A stretch of DNA of 64,000 bases from Chrysoperla carnea (taxonomy: Eukaryota > Arthropoda > Insecta > Neuroptera > Chrysopidae), in NCBI RefSeq assembly GCF_905475395.1, contig NC_058337.1, forward strand, positions 6,994,983 to 7,058,982. The letters run 5' to 3'. The position numbers were made by a program, and so were the translations under genes. The stretch's first letter is position 1, and each line of letters begins with the position of its first letter. Below are positions 34,043 to 45,719 of this stretch, one piece after another. The notes below the pieces were generated by a model. The model was not told where the DNA came from, searched no databases, and saw nothing but the letters and a program-made list of their open reading frames with translations.

Positions 34043-34840
34043 ATTAAAAAAAAAACCGACTTCTAACTAATGTGTCACTAAAAAATAATCATCGAAATCG
34101 GTTGGCGTGATACTGAATTATTCGTTAATTTGTCGAGCACACTTAATGCAAATTTCAGACTTATTTGGTTTTCTCGTGGATGCCATTGTCAAAACTGGAC
34201 CAAAATGAAATAGGACCACACGGGAACCACCAGCTTTCGAAAATTCTGAGGTAACAAGAATTTAAAAAACAAATGAAAACAAACAATTATTACTTGTCAC
34301 TTATTACTCTATCACATTACACATACATACATGTCACACATATATAACTGATATTCCCATATAATACATACCATACAATTTGCGCATAATTTGCGCTCTC
34401 ATGGATAAACAGTGATGTTTACGAAAAAATGTTTCTTTTAAACTTTTGTTCTATCTCTAACGGTTTACAAGATGGGTCCTACGGACCCAAGACCCAATTG
34501 ACCTATGTTGCTCAATTACGAACTCGACCTCACTTGGAGCTCACACCCTGAGAACCTCACTCGACCTCACACCCTGAGAACGCTATAAAAATTTCAGCTT
34601 GATATCTCTTTTCGTTTTTTAGTAATCGTGATGACAGACGGACAAACGACAGACGACAGGCAGACAAACAAACAGAAATGAACTAATTAGGTGATTTTAT
34701 GAACACCTATATAAAAATTTTCAATAGTTTTAAGGTTTACAAACTTGGGACTAAACTTAATATACCTTGGTATATTTCATATACATGGTAGACAAACAAT
34801 CGAATTGAGACCCTTCTCCTTTTTTGAAACCGGTTAAAAA
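34043..34840 (+). repeat. AACCGACTTC-family repeat split by a DINE-like copy
   Basis: The left part (34043-34266) has AAAAACCGACTTC, ATCGAAATCGGTTGGCGTGA and TCTGAGGTAACAAG. The right part (34791-34840) resumes with CAATCGAATTGAGACCCTTC and ends TTTTTTGAAACCGGTTAAAA. The intervening DINE-like element (34267-34790) is a nested insertion. Confidence 0.78.
34267..34790 (-). mobile_element. DINE-1-like element, diverged
   Basis: A minus-strand copy with a recognisable body (GGTTTACAAGATGGGTCCTA) and end (TATACATGGTA). The hairpin end is mutated, and a short duplication of the CTCGACCTCACACCCTGAGA block lies near 34555-34580. Confidence 0.8.
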
Positions 34841-36512
34841 TGCATTCTTATCATGTTTGAAAACAATGTTAATACAATCTACACAACAAGTATATACCCA
34901 TCTACGTTAACCAATATTATTTTGAAAACTAATTAATTCTCACATCGAAATTGAATTTCTTAACCACTCACTGTAAATTAGTTTGCAATCAAGTTTAATT
35001 TCATTTTACCTCAGCTATTTTCACATTATACGATATTATGAACTGTAACAAAGCATCTTACCGCAATTTAAAAAAAAAAATAAACATTTTCTTCGTTAAG
35101 AGTTTTCCTATAAACTTTGCATAGTTATTAACTACGTAGAGGCCACGAAACCACGAAGACGCAAAGCAAAACAATAATTTACAAAAGACAAATACTCATA
35201 ACATTTTCCGTTTGACAAATAGTAGAGTAAAATTACGCCTTGTGTATGGATTAAAAGTTCGGGCAGCGAAACTTTGGGGTTTTTCTTTTCACATCAAAAT
35301 AAGTACTTTTTGAAATTTTTTACTTTCCCGGAGTGGTGCAACATGTCTAACCAACAAAATGGCGTCGAAAATGGGATTTTTTTCGAAAATTTTATCATTT
35401 TTATTTTATATTCGCAAGAGGAGACATCGGTGCATATCCAAATTTGGCAGGTTTGTAGTCAATGTTAAGAACTACTCCTCATATTTTTGGTGAGGTTTCG
35501 TCCCTTCCTTTCCCAGTTATATTTACATGTATACAACATATGGTAAAACAGTTCATTTGACTGTAACTTAAAAAATATTTGATTGATTTAAATGAAACTA
35601 ATATCAATAGTAGGTTTTATTACCCAAAACTTTAGATGTTTTTTTATAAATATAGCCCTTTTTACAACATCCGCCCCTCCCCCTTCCGCTTTCATATTTT
35701 TTGCAAATTCAAAATTTTTATGACGTATAAAAGGGTTTTCAGTCATTCAAACATTCAGTTGTTGGATATTTTACCAAACATTTGTAACCCCTCTATCGAT
35801 CCTATCTTGCTGAGTTCGCCCTGTGACGAATTATTTTGTAAATTGACTACTTTTTTAGGTAGTACGCTAAGTCTAACGGGATAACACACGATTTCTGGCA
35901 TTAACTTAAACAAACCTTATCTCTAAAATTAAGCTCGAAAAGTTTAGTTCTTAGTTTTGTCTTCGCCTGTTAAATTTTTCAGATATAAATCAAAGATAAT
36001 TTGTACGAAAGGCTAGGTTTAATAACAAACAACACAACTAACAAGCAACAATAGCAAGATTCGTAACACGTAATGATAGGACCTGTAATTATGTGTATTA
36101 TTATAGTATCTATAATGATATTCATATAATAGTAATGATTTACCTTTGATAATAATTCTCACAAATTATTGTTAATTAGAATGATGTTATTATGTTAGCT
36201 TATGAAAGGATAATTATTACCTTCTTCTAAACACAGGTATAACAATTATTATCAAGGATACACTACTCAAAATAGGTACCAATTAAGGAATAATTGTAGG
36301 CGCTGGATGGAGTTGAGTGTACAATATATCAGAACAGCATTTTGCCAATTCATTCCTGTTCAGAAAAGCTTATTGGACAATCCTACTAAGGAAGAGACTC
36401 TATCTACCGATTGCAATTGGAATCTTTTTATACGTCACTTTATAGACGTAAAATATTATACAGATGTACGGTTTCGCCATAATTATGATTGTTAATTATA
36501 TGTTATTTATTA
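34841..36512. other. intronic sequence, no supported gene
   Basis: Several short open frames (such as 35274-35468, 35636-35884 and 36307-36495) show no family motif. The block TTATGACGTATAAAAGGGTTTT near 35720 recurs near 62630 and indicates a dispersed repeat. Confidence 0.4.
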
Positions 36513-36970
36513 ACCGACTTCAAACCAAAAAAAAGGAGGTTCTCAATTCGACTGTATTTTTTGTTTGTTTTTATGTTTGTTACCTCAGAACTTTTGACTG
36601 GGTCAACTGATTTTGATGATTCTTTATCTATTTGAGCTGGTGTTTCCCGTGTGGTGTTTCCCGTGTGGTCCCATTTCATTTTGGTCTAGTTCTGACAACG
36701 GCATCCATGAGAAAACCATAAAAGTCTTAAATTTGCATTCAGTAAGCACGACAAGAGGACGAATAACTCAATATCACGTCAACCGATTTCGATGATTCTT
36801 TATCTATTTGAAAGCTGGTGCTTCCCGTGTGGTCCCATTTCATTTTGGTCTAGTTCTGACAACGGCATCCATGAGAAAACCAAAAAAGTCTTAAATTTGC
36901 ATTCATTATGCACGACAAGAGGACAAATAACTCAATATCACGTCAACCGATTTCGATGATTCTTTTTTAG
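36513..36970 (-). repeat. AACCGACTTC-family repeat with internal tandem duplication
   Basis: Reverse orientation relative to 34043. It starts TTAACCGACTTCAAACC and contains two copies of a unit of about 175 bp (36607-36790 and 36791-36966), each with CATTTTGGTCTAGTTCTGAC, GGCATCCATGAGAAAACCA and TATCACGTCAACCGATTTCG. A smaller TTTCCCGTGTGG repeat occurs in the first unit. Confidence 0.82.
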
Positions 36971-37610
36971 TGAAAATTACAAAGGGATCATATACTAAGA
37001 TCGTAAGGGGGGGTAGTGAGAGAAATTAAATTCGTAATCCTTGCCCTCTAAAATCTTTATAATCAATATTTTATCAATAGTAATTCTTGAAAATCTTATT
37101 ATAAAGAAGGAGGTTGAAATGATGATGTTGATGTAGCCTTTCTTTTCCGAAATTTAAGTCATTTCCTCAAAGCTTATATAGTAAATTCGATCTGCTGGGC
37201 ATAGACAGCTAACTGTCTCACTTGTCCAATTGGGCCCCAAAGTGAGGTGTATTTCATCTTTACATCTTTTATTGGGCGACCATGTCTTCTTGTACTGTCT
37301 CTTGGATACTATAAAGTTTGCTCTACCTACTTATTTTTATTGCATCACAGCATATGGATCCTTCGAATGAGCATAAATATTAATGAGAACTAGCAAATTT
37401 TTTATTTTTAACTCCATTCTCATCGCTCACAAAATAAATGACTAATAAATAAATTGAATGTCTCGATTCAGAAAAATCGTATCAAGGTAAAACATGCGGC
37501 AAATGAAAGATAAAACAATAAAGAAAATTTTAAGTATTAGTTGACCTCAATCCGAAAATCCGATCCGTCTCAATTGCTAATTAATTAATTTTTTTTAACT
37601 TCCCGGGTAA
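36971..37610. other. intronic sequence, nothing recognised
   Basis: No gene or family was recognised. Confidence 0.4.
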
Positions 37611-37614
37611 AAAA

Positions 37615-37722
37615 AATTATATATAATTATATATAATATCATATATAATTATATATAGAAAATGGCCTTATATAATTATATATGAATCATATAAAGTTAT
37701 ATATAATTATATATAATTAAAA
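37615..37722. repeat. ATATAATTATATAT palindrome cluster
   Basis: At least five copies of the self-complementary block TATATAATTATATA surround the only GC-containing piece, GAAAATGGCCTTATA. The whole stretch can fold on itself. It ends 12 bp before a tRNA-like sequence. Confidence 0.8.
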
Positions 37723-37733
37723 AAAATTCCTCC

Positions 37734-37797
37734 CCAGCGGGGAATCGAACCCTGGTCTCCCGCGTCATAGGCGGTTATTCTAACCACTATACTACTT
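37734..37797 (-). pseudogene. tRNA-Asp-like pseudogene (ATG anticodon)
   Basis: The minus strand reads GTAGTATAGTGGTTAGAATA, an anticodon stem-loop ACCGC-CTATGAC-GCGGG, then GAGACC and the T arm CAGGGTTCGATTCCCCG with a perfect B box. The body matches tRNA-Asp, but the anticodon is ATG instead of GTC, one anticodon-stem pair is broken, and the 5' acceptor strand is absent (replaced by AAAAG). A functional tRNA is therefore unlikely; a SINE head is the alternative. Confidence 0.75.
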
Positions 37798-38326
37798 TTG
37801 TTTACCAATTTTTTTGCCACCATCGTAATCAGCGCATTTTTATGTAAAATGAGTCAATAAACTGGTCTCTTTTAATTTCTGCCGTAAAAAATTAGTTTAC
37901 TCTACTGGCGTACTCGGCATTTGGATATTATCATGTCAACCTTTATGAAATATTATTTGTAAATTTTACGCTAAACATATAAAGATTTAATTAACTATCA
38001 CAAACATTTGTGAGATTATTTAAACAATTTTCACAAATATTTGTATATTTACACAAGCAGTAAAGGGAATTTGTTTCTTTATTATCCAAATAATAGTAAT
38101 AAAATACAAAAGGCATTTTATTACTATTAAGAAAATAGTAGGGACTTACATGGTGTTTATGCTTTTAAAAACATCTGGGTCAAATAGGCGACATTACTTC
38201 TAGACCATATGTTAGTATTATTATTTACTACAACTATAATGAAAATGTTTTAATTTCATACAGTAATGGGGAAAATTCGGCAATCCTAAAATTATTTTCA
38301 AACAGATTTGAATAAATATTAATTGA
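37798..38326. other. intronic sequence, nothing recognised
   Basis: AT-rich DNA without a supported feature. Confidence 0.4.
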
Positions 38327-38882
38327 AACAAGTGAAAACAAACAATTGACTGAGTTAATTGTTGAAATACCATGCATAGTCAGTGTTGATTTCTTTATCA
38401 CATTACACATACAAACATGTGACACATACATAACTGATAATCAAGTATAGTACATATTTCAAAATTTCCGCCTAATTAGCGCCCTCACGGGTAAACAGTG
38501 ATGTTTACGAAAAAATGTTTCAAAAAAGTTGTTTAATTTTTGATAAGGAACATTTTTTAAATTTAAACTTTTGTTCTATCTCTAACGGTTTACAAGATGG
38601 GTCTTACGGACCGAAGACCCAATTGACCTATGATGCTCATTTACGAACTTGACCTCACTTTTTACGTCCTGAGTACGCTGTAAAAATTTCAGCTTGATAT
38701 CTTTTTTCGTTTTTGAGTTATCGTGTCCACAGACGGACGGACGGACAACCGGAAATGGACTAATTAGGTGATTCTATGAACACCTATACCAAAATTTTGT
38801 TGGTAGCATCAAAATTTTTAAGCGTTAAAAACTTGGAACGAAACTTAATATACTATGTATATTTCATATATACATGGTATAA
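38327..38882 (-). mobile_element. DINE-1-like helentron-derived element
   Basis: Full-length minus-strand copy. Its 5' part carries the TTGTTGGTAGCATC variant also found at 25730 and 42310, pointing to subfamilies. Confidence 0.9.
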
Positions 38883-39501
38883 CTACATGTATTATATACG
38901 AGTATAACATTTAATAGTTCATTTTCCTAGGTTTTCAAATACAGGTGTAGGTACATCATCGAAATCACGTTGTTTTTCATACCTACCATCAAATTTCAAC
39001 AAAAAAAACTACGAATTACATACACAAGATATTTGATAATGAATTTAATCCACACAATGCAGAAGGCGTGTATATGATGTTTATGAATAAAACTATATAA
39101 TTACACCCATGAATATACAGGGTGAACCATTTTAATATATGATGGGGCACAATACATTTTTAGCGAACTTTTGCCTTTTCTTTTAAGACTAAGATAAGGA
39201 TAGAGATTAAGATAGCTTAAGTCAAAAGTCAAAAAAAAAGCAAGCAGTTTTCCAGTGAAAATTTGTAATTTATTGATAAGATTCCGTGGAAACAAAATCA
39301 CGTGGAAACCTTACGCGGAAACAAAAGCAAGCATAGATAAGAAAAAACTGGATCAGAAGCAAAAAATATAAAAAAAAAAAGAAAATGAAATATTTTTGTT
39401 TTAAGATGAATATGACAAAAAAAATTGCAATGCAAAGTTACTTTAAATTCAATAAACGAGCTGGCATAATTTTTATGCCGTATAGAATTAAAGATGATAC
39501 C
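38883..39501. other. intronic sequence with ACAGGGTG-type repeat
   Basis: TATACAGGGTGAACCATTTTA at 39114 opens a dispersed repeat whose start recurs near 52096. Otherwise nothing was recognised. Confidence 0.5.
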
Positions 39502-39988
39502 CAGTGGTGGATTTAATCCTAGGCCCGTGAGGCCCGGGCCTAGGGCGGCAGAATTTGAAAGGCGGCAAAATTTATGAAATGCCAAAATTTTAGAGTCACA
39601 AAAAAGTAAAGACAATCAATTATAAAAATTGGTTCAGAATAGTTTTTATAAAAAATTTTCGATAGAAAATATTATAATGAAATTCATTAATCTACTTCTC
39701 CAATCTGTGTGGGTAAGATTTTTAATTTTTTAAACGATCAATGAGATTCTTTATCGAGTAATGTTCTTTACTTTCTGTTCCTTTAGTGAGATTAATCTCA
39801 CGTGTATGAAGCTTTTTGAAATTATTTAATCCAAATGACTTGAAATTATTTAATCCAAAAATTATATTTCAATAAATTAAGTTACTTTAAAATAAAAAAC
39901 TGAATCAAAATTAATGAAATTCATTCTATCAAAAAGGGCGGCGCATCGAACGGGGCCTAGGGCGGCAGCAAGCCTAAATCCGTCACTG
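39502..39988. mobile_element. hAT MITE with 8-bp target duplication
   Basis: The ends are CAGTGGTGGATTTAATCCTA and TAAATCCGTCACTG, inverted. The flanks are ATGATACC on both sides (39494-39501 and 39989-39996), a perfect 8-bp duplication as expected for hAT. The element is 487 bp and non-coding; its ends and subterminal parts are shared with the elements at 48551 and 59974. Confidence 0.93.
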
Positions 39989-40574
39989 ATGATACCCGTT
40001 AAGATATTGTGTTTATTAATAATACTCATAGATAAATAATATTAGATATCACAACAAGATTATATATATTTGTCTGAATTATGTAGGGTAGGCAGTGTCT
40101 TACTATCTATATGTAATGCACGCCACTGCTTGCTTATACCAATCAGTATATTTTTTATTATTTCCCTTAATCGAATAAATTGATCATTATTAATTTGTGT
40201 GTTGTAACAAAACTAAACCAATTATTACTGATAATTAAGTATTAAAGACATTCTATTATAGGTACTAATGATCGGCCCACATCATTTATTTGATCAAATA
40301 CAAATCACAATTTCACATAGAATATCTTAAATAATTCTACCATAATTATTGTTCATAGAAATTATTTAACCTCACTAAATAGATTCATGATTAATTTGAT
40401 GATGAAATTTCTAATGATGCTAACGATAATGACCATCAGGACGGTTAAGGTACTGGCGTTAAAAAATATGTTCATCAATTTTTATTTGATGATATTAATT
40501 GTTAGACAATATTAATTTCCTAAATATACTTCAGACTATAGAGAATTTGTTTCTGCATTAAATTACAGGAGTTA
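39989..40574. other. intronic sequence, nothing recognised
   Basis: AT-rich DNA without a supported feature. Confidence 0.4.
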
Positions 40575-41133
40575 TTATACCATGTATATATGAAATATAC
40601 ATAGTATATTAAGTTTAGTCCCAAATTTGTAACGCTTAAAAATAATGATGCTAGGAAAAAAATTTTGTCATAGGTGTTCACTAAATCACCTAATTAGTCC
40701 ATTTCCGGTTGTCCGCCCGTCCGTCCGTCTGTGGACACGATAACTCAAAAACGAAAAAAGATATCGAGCTGAAATTTTTACAGCGTACTCAGGACGAAAA
40801 AAGTGAGGTCAAGTTCGTAAATGAGCATCATAGGTCAATTGGGTCTTGGGTTCGTAGGACCCATCTTGTAAACCGTTAGAGATAGAACAAAAGTTTAAAT
40901 GTAAAAAATATTCCTTATCAAAAAAACAACTTTTGTTTGAAACATTTTTTCGTAAACATCATTGTTTACCCGTGAGGGCGCCAATTAGGCGAAAATTTTA
41001 TAATATGTACTATACTTGATTGTCAGTTATGTATGTGTTACATGTTTGTATGTGTAATGTGATAAAGAAATCAACACTGACTATGCATGGTATTTCAACA
41101 ATTAACTCAGTCAATTGTTTGTTTTCACTTGTT
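40575..41133 (+). mobile_element. DINE-1-like helentron-derived element
   Basis: Full-length forward copy from TTATACCATG to TTTTCACTTGTT; a good consensus representative. Confidence 0.92.
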
Positions 41134-42240
41134 TTTTATTAATACTGCATTCGGTGGTTGCCACATTCAACGCGTTATAACTTCATAAATATTAATTTTA
41201 GAAAAAAAAGTTAAGGGTAAAGGTTTAAGGAAATTTGTAGATATAAAAGTTAACCTATTATCATTTTATGGTTTAAACAAATATTGGAAGAGATATTGGT
41301 CAAATAGTCAATGAGTAAATCGTCATAGTTAAGTCATAAACGGTTAGTGATACAAAAAAAAAAATTATTTCACAAAAAAGGTAGGTAATTTAATTATCTA
41401 CAATAAAAGTGATTACCATTTTTGGTCTAAAGTGCACGGTTATGGAGATATAGCCTAAAACGATTTTCCTTAAAATGGAGGCACTTCCCCCGCCTATTTT
41501 TGTAAGGACTTTGTGCATTTACATTCAGTACGTGATACTGAACCTAGTGAAATAAAAAAATAACTCCTGTAATTTTGTGCATTATGGACAACAATAACTA
41601 TCTTCTATTCGTTGTGTGCGTAGTCATGGTAGGGACAATAAAATCGATGCCAGCGCTTCCAGTGAAAAATTTTGGCGTTAAAGGGGGCTGTTATGACTAA
41701 TTTGCAGTTCTTTACATGTTAATGTTATAGAAATGTCAAATTTAAATTATTGAAAAACACGAATTAATTAAACTTAATGCATTAAAAATTGTGAAAATAA
41801 AAAATCGAATTGCACAAATATTATTTTTCAAATGTAAATTAAGTATCATAATCATTTATTTAAATTTGTAAGACAAAAATATTAAATTTTCAATGTAAAT
41901 CTTAAATGCAATCCACGCAATTATATATGCATCCATACAATTCTATAATTAAAGTAGTGTATCGTTACCATGGAAACGAAACTCACGCACGGAGCGAATA
42001 TAATCTGTAGTAATATACAAGGTATTTTTTAGCAACTTTGCATTTTCAAGAAAATGAAAGCAATTTAAAAACATTCTCAATTATTTGGTGTTTAAAAAAA
42101 TACTCCTTCACATTCTACAAATTCTCTTAAAAACCAACAGTTCTCGCATAAAAATCAATGAAAATACTTGTTATTTTTTGCACAGGTTACATAAAATATG
42201 CATTAAGCAAATATTTTTTCAGGTAAAAGGTATCTTCTCA
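41134..42240. other. intronic sequence, nothing recognised
   Basis: About 1.1 kb without a recognised gene or element. Confidence 0.4.
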
Positions 42241-42815
42241 TACCATGTAGGTTATATATGAAATATATTAAAGTTTAGTCCCAAGTTTGTAACGCTTAAA
42301 AATATTTATGCTACCAACTAAATGTTGGTATAGGTGTTCATAAAATCACTTAATTAGTCCATTTCCGGTTGTCCGCCTGTCCGTCTGTCTGTAATCACGA
42401 TAACTCAAAAACCAAAAAAGTTATCAAACTGAAACTTTTGTAGCGTGCTCAGGACATAAAAAGTGAAGCTAAGTTCGTAAATGAGTAACATAGCTCAATT
42501 GGGTCTTGGGTCGGTAGGATCCATCTTGTAAACCGTTAAGACTTTTGTTTGAAACATTTTTTCATAAACGTCACAGTTTTCCCGTGAAGGCACAAATTAG
42601 GACAAAACTTTGGTGTCTATTTTTTCGAAAATCATAAAATATAGGGACTTCAAAATTTGCAGATTGTTTCAACTCGTGGTCTTGTGAAATATTCTCAAAA
42701 ATACAAGAAAAATTCTAGGAAATAATCGAATGTTTTCGAAATTTTCCAAAACGAAATAAATGGCGGCTCATTACATTGATTTTTTAAACTCTTCTAAATT
42801 CTTTTAAAAAAAAGT
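42241..42815 (+). mobile_element. DINE-1-like variant, forward half of an inverted pair
   Basis: It begins TACCATGTAGG and follows the family to GGCACAAATTAGG, then continues into a variant tail (ACAAAACTTTGGTGTCTATT, CTTGTGAAATATTCTC) that is not in the standard family. The variant tail recurs near 3010 and 48480. Its sequence from about 42540 pairs with 42816-43130. Confidence 0.75.
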
Positions 42816-43140
42816 GAAAGTAAACAATTGACTGAGTTAATTGTAGAAATGCCCTATAGAAAAAGAATATCAATGTTAGCATTATTTTTTTATAAAATTA
42901 GAAGAGTTAAAAAACTAACACAACTATGGCAGCGAAAATTTGGGTTCACAAAAATTTTCGAAAGTATTTTTTTCCGTTTTTCGAGAATGTTTCACAAGAC
43001 CATGAGTTGAAGCAATCTGCAAATTTTTAAATCCCTACATTTTATGGTTTGCGAGAAAATGGACAGCAAAGTTTTGTCCTAATTTGCGCCCTGACGGGTA
43101 AACAGTGACGTTTAGAAAAAATGTTTCAAACAAAAAATGC
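42816..43140 (-). mobile_element. DINE-1-like variant, reverse half of an inverted pair
   Basis: The hairpin end (AGTGAAAGTAAACAATTGAC) is followed in reverse by the same variant tail (GAGAATGTTTCACAAGACCA, GCAAAGTTTTGTCCTAATTT) and CGGGTAAACAGTGACG. Together with the preceding copy it forms a head-to-head inverted repeat with arms of about 250 bp. Confidence 0.75.
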
Positions 43141-43339
43141 ATGAAAAATAAAAAATCATGCATTTTTTGTTAACTTATTATGAACAATGTATTAAAATTG
43201 TTTAAACTTTTATGTATGACGTAATCTTGTTCAGTATATACCTAAATAAGAAGAGCTCCACGAAACCAACAAATTTTTCGAATTTAAAAAAAAAAATTTT
43301 TCTTTTACAATGAAAATGAAAATTCGAAAAATTTTTGTT

Positions 43340-43928
43340 AACAAGTGAAAAAAAACAATTGACTGAGTTAATTGTTGAAAGACAGTGTTGATGCGCAGTC
43401 GTTTGTTTTTTTGACGTCACGTAAATAACAAAAGATATTCACTTTTAAATAGACACACACACAACTGATATTCCTATATTAATACATACTATAAAATTTG
43501 CACCTAATTAACGCCCTCGTGGGTAAACAGTGATCTTTACAAAAAAATGTTTCAAACAAAAGTTTTTTATTTTTTTATAAGGAACATTTTTTACATTTAA
43601 ACTTTTGTTCTATCTCTAACGGCTTACAAGATGGGTCCTACGGACCCAAGTCCCAATTCACCTATGATGCTCATTTACGAACTTGACCTCACTTTTTACG
43701 TCCTGAGTACGCTGTAAAAATTTCAGCTCGATATCTTTTTTCGTTTTTGAGTTATCGTGTCCACAGACGGGCGGACGGACGGACGGACGGACAACCGGAA
43801 ATGGATTAATTAGGTGATTCTATGAACACCTATACCAAAATTTTTTTCGTAGCATCAATATTTTCAAGCGTTACAAACTTGGGACTCAACTTAATATACT
43901 ATGTATATTTCATATATACATGGTATAA
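43340..43928 (-). mobile_element. DINE-1-like element, subfamily with CACACACACA block
   Basis: Minus-strand copy with both ends. Near the hairpin end it carries GACGTCACGTAAATAACAAA and TAGACACACACACAACTGAT in place of the usual sequence; the same variant occurs at 46125-46519. It has one of the longest ACGG tracts (43767-43792). Confidence 0.9.
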
Positions 43929-44243
43929 AAACAATTGCCTAACTTGTTGAAAAATTAACTTTAATATTAATTCCCGACGGTAATACATTCTATGAAGTAT
44001 TCAGAATACAATATAATTTTTTCAAAATTTTAAATTAATATTTTATATCTTAAAAATATTATTTAGTGTGACAATCGTTTTTGAAATATTACAACAATTT
44101 AAAATGACACAAAAAGACCTATTTTCAGCGTTAGATTAAAGTTATAAATAATGAATATAGACATCCGAGAGTGGGAGTTTTTTAATGGAAATTCCCTCCT
44201 CGTTAAGAATATTTTTGTAAAATTTCTTAGATATTAATATTTT

Positions 44244-44525
44244 ATGTTTACGAAAAAATGTTTAAAAAAAGTTGTTTATTTTTTTAATAGCATTTTTTAC
44301 ATTTATCTTTTGTTCTATCTGTAACGGTTTACAAGATGGATCCTACGGGCCCAAGTCACCATTGATTATGATGCTCATTTACGAACTTAAACTCACTTTT
44401 TACGTTCTGAATTTGCTTTGAAAATTTCAGCTTGATTTTTTTAATTTCGTTTTAGTTTCGTGTCTACAGAGGGACAGACGGACGCCGGAAATGAACTAAT
44501 TAGGTGATTTTATGAACACATAGGA
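44244..44525 (-). mobile_element. DINE-1-like fragment, degraded
   Basis: The middle of the family is recognisable (GTTTACGAAAAAATGTTTAA, GGTTTACAAGATGGATCCTA, ACTAATTAGGTGATTTTATG). Both ends are missing. Confidence 0.75.
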
Positions 44526-44551
44526 AATGAAGTAATTAAGATTGCGATTCT

Positions 44552-45405
44552 TAGAAGTTCGCACAAGCTAATTCTGCTGAAAAATCATGAAATTTGAGAA
44601 AACACGACCTGATATATTTTGGGGTATGCTAAGCATTTTTGGTCTCATGATATTTTTTCCTAAAACTCATCGGTTTTGAGATGCAAGTGATTGAAAAAAA
44701 AAACCTAATTTTTGTGGTTTGGATCAATATCTGACTTTAAACTTGTTTTATCTCATTTTTTGAACCATTTTTATTAATTTTCTTCCTTGACTCTTTTCAC
44801 CCCCCCCCCCTCACCGTTTATAAAATATAGGCGTTATAAAAAAAAATTCGCATTTTTAAGCTAAAAATTTGTTATCTACAAAATTGATGATTATCGTATG
44901 ATTGTGATTAACTATTTGATTTAATAACGAATTGGAATTTATATTTTAGACTATTTTAAGAACTTTTTGTGTCTTGTCATTTTTCACCTCACCATTTTCG
45001 AGATATAAGCGTTAAAAAAAAGAGCGTAAAGCGAGTAAATCTCGGAAAAAGCCTGGAAACGGTTAGGTAAGATGAAAAATGATAAGAAACAAAAAGTTCT
45101 TAGAATAGTCCAAAATATAAATTTCAATCGTTTTTAAATCTATTATTTAATTCAAGTTGAACATAATCATACGATAATCGTCAATTTTGTTGATGAGAAA
45201 ATTTTAGCTTAAAAACGGACAACAAGTTTGAAGTTAAATATTTGATCGAAACTATACAATAATCGTTAATTTCGAAAATATCAAATTTTCATCAAAATTA
45301 GGTTGTGTTTTTTTCAATCACTTGTATTTCAAGATTTTTCAGCAGAATTGGCTTGAGCGAACTTCTAAGCGTGCGTATAGTAAACACACACTTTCCACTC
45401 AATAT
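44552..45405. repeat. ~850-bp inverted repeat upstream of K2P exon 2
   Basis: The outer arms share AGAAGTTCGC-CAAGC, AATTCTGCTGAAAAATC and CAAGTGATTGAAAAAAA. The inner arms share TAGACTATTTTAAGAACTTT on the left against AAGTTCTTAGAATAGTCCAA on the right, and GATTATCGTATGATTGTG against ATCATACGATAATCGTC. The center lies near 45030. Arms are diverged, with indels. The structure ends about 315 bp before the exon acceptor. Confidence 0.8.
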
Positions 45406-45719
45406 GACTTTGATCTATACAATCATACGAACATTTTGTGACGGGTCTCATAAGAAGTCATTTTTTTGAATAGAATTACAACCTTTTGACCTTTTTCTGG
45501 CTATATTTCTATAGAGTATCTATATTTTTAAGCGTCTTGATATATTTCATAAACAAAATAGGGTGTAATTATCTTGTTTCGAAAAAAATTTTCAGTGTCC
45601 ACACAACCCCTCTCAGCGTGACTTTCGGATTATTACGCAATTTAATTTTTTACTAGAGAATCCGCTTAGTTTAAGTTTGCTCTGCTATGATAATAATTCT
45701 TGTCATATTTACATTTCAG

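Larger units (their letters stand above)
15396..45719 (+). other. 30.3-kb K2P intron packed with mobile elements
   Basis: It runs from the GTAAG donor at 15396 to the ACATTTCAG acceptor ending at 45719. It contains at least ten DINE-like copies, three Helitron insertions or ends, a hAT MITE, several TTAA MITEs and at least four long inverted repeats. No internal coding exon was recognised. Confidence 0.85.

Noticed and set aside
37734..37797. Functional tRNA with anticodon ATG (His).
   Set aside because: The body is Asp-like, the acceptor stem is missing its 5' strand and an anticodon-stem pair is broken.
45677..45719. Open frame extending the second K2P exon upstream to a methionine.
   Set aside because: The ACATTTCAG acceptor and the phase match to 15395 place the exon start at 45720; the upstream residues resemble no K2P sequence.
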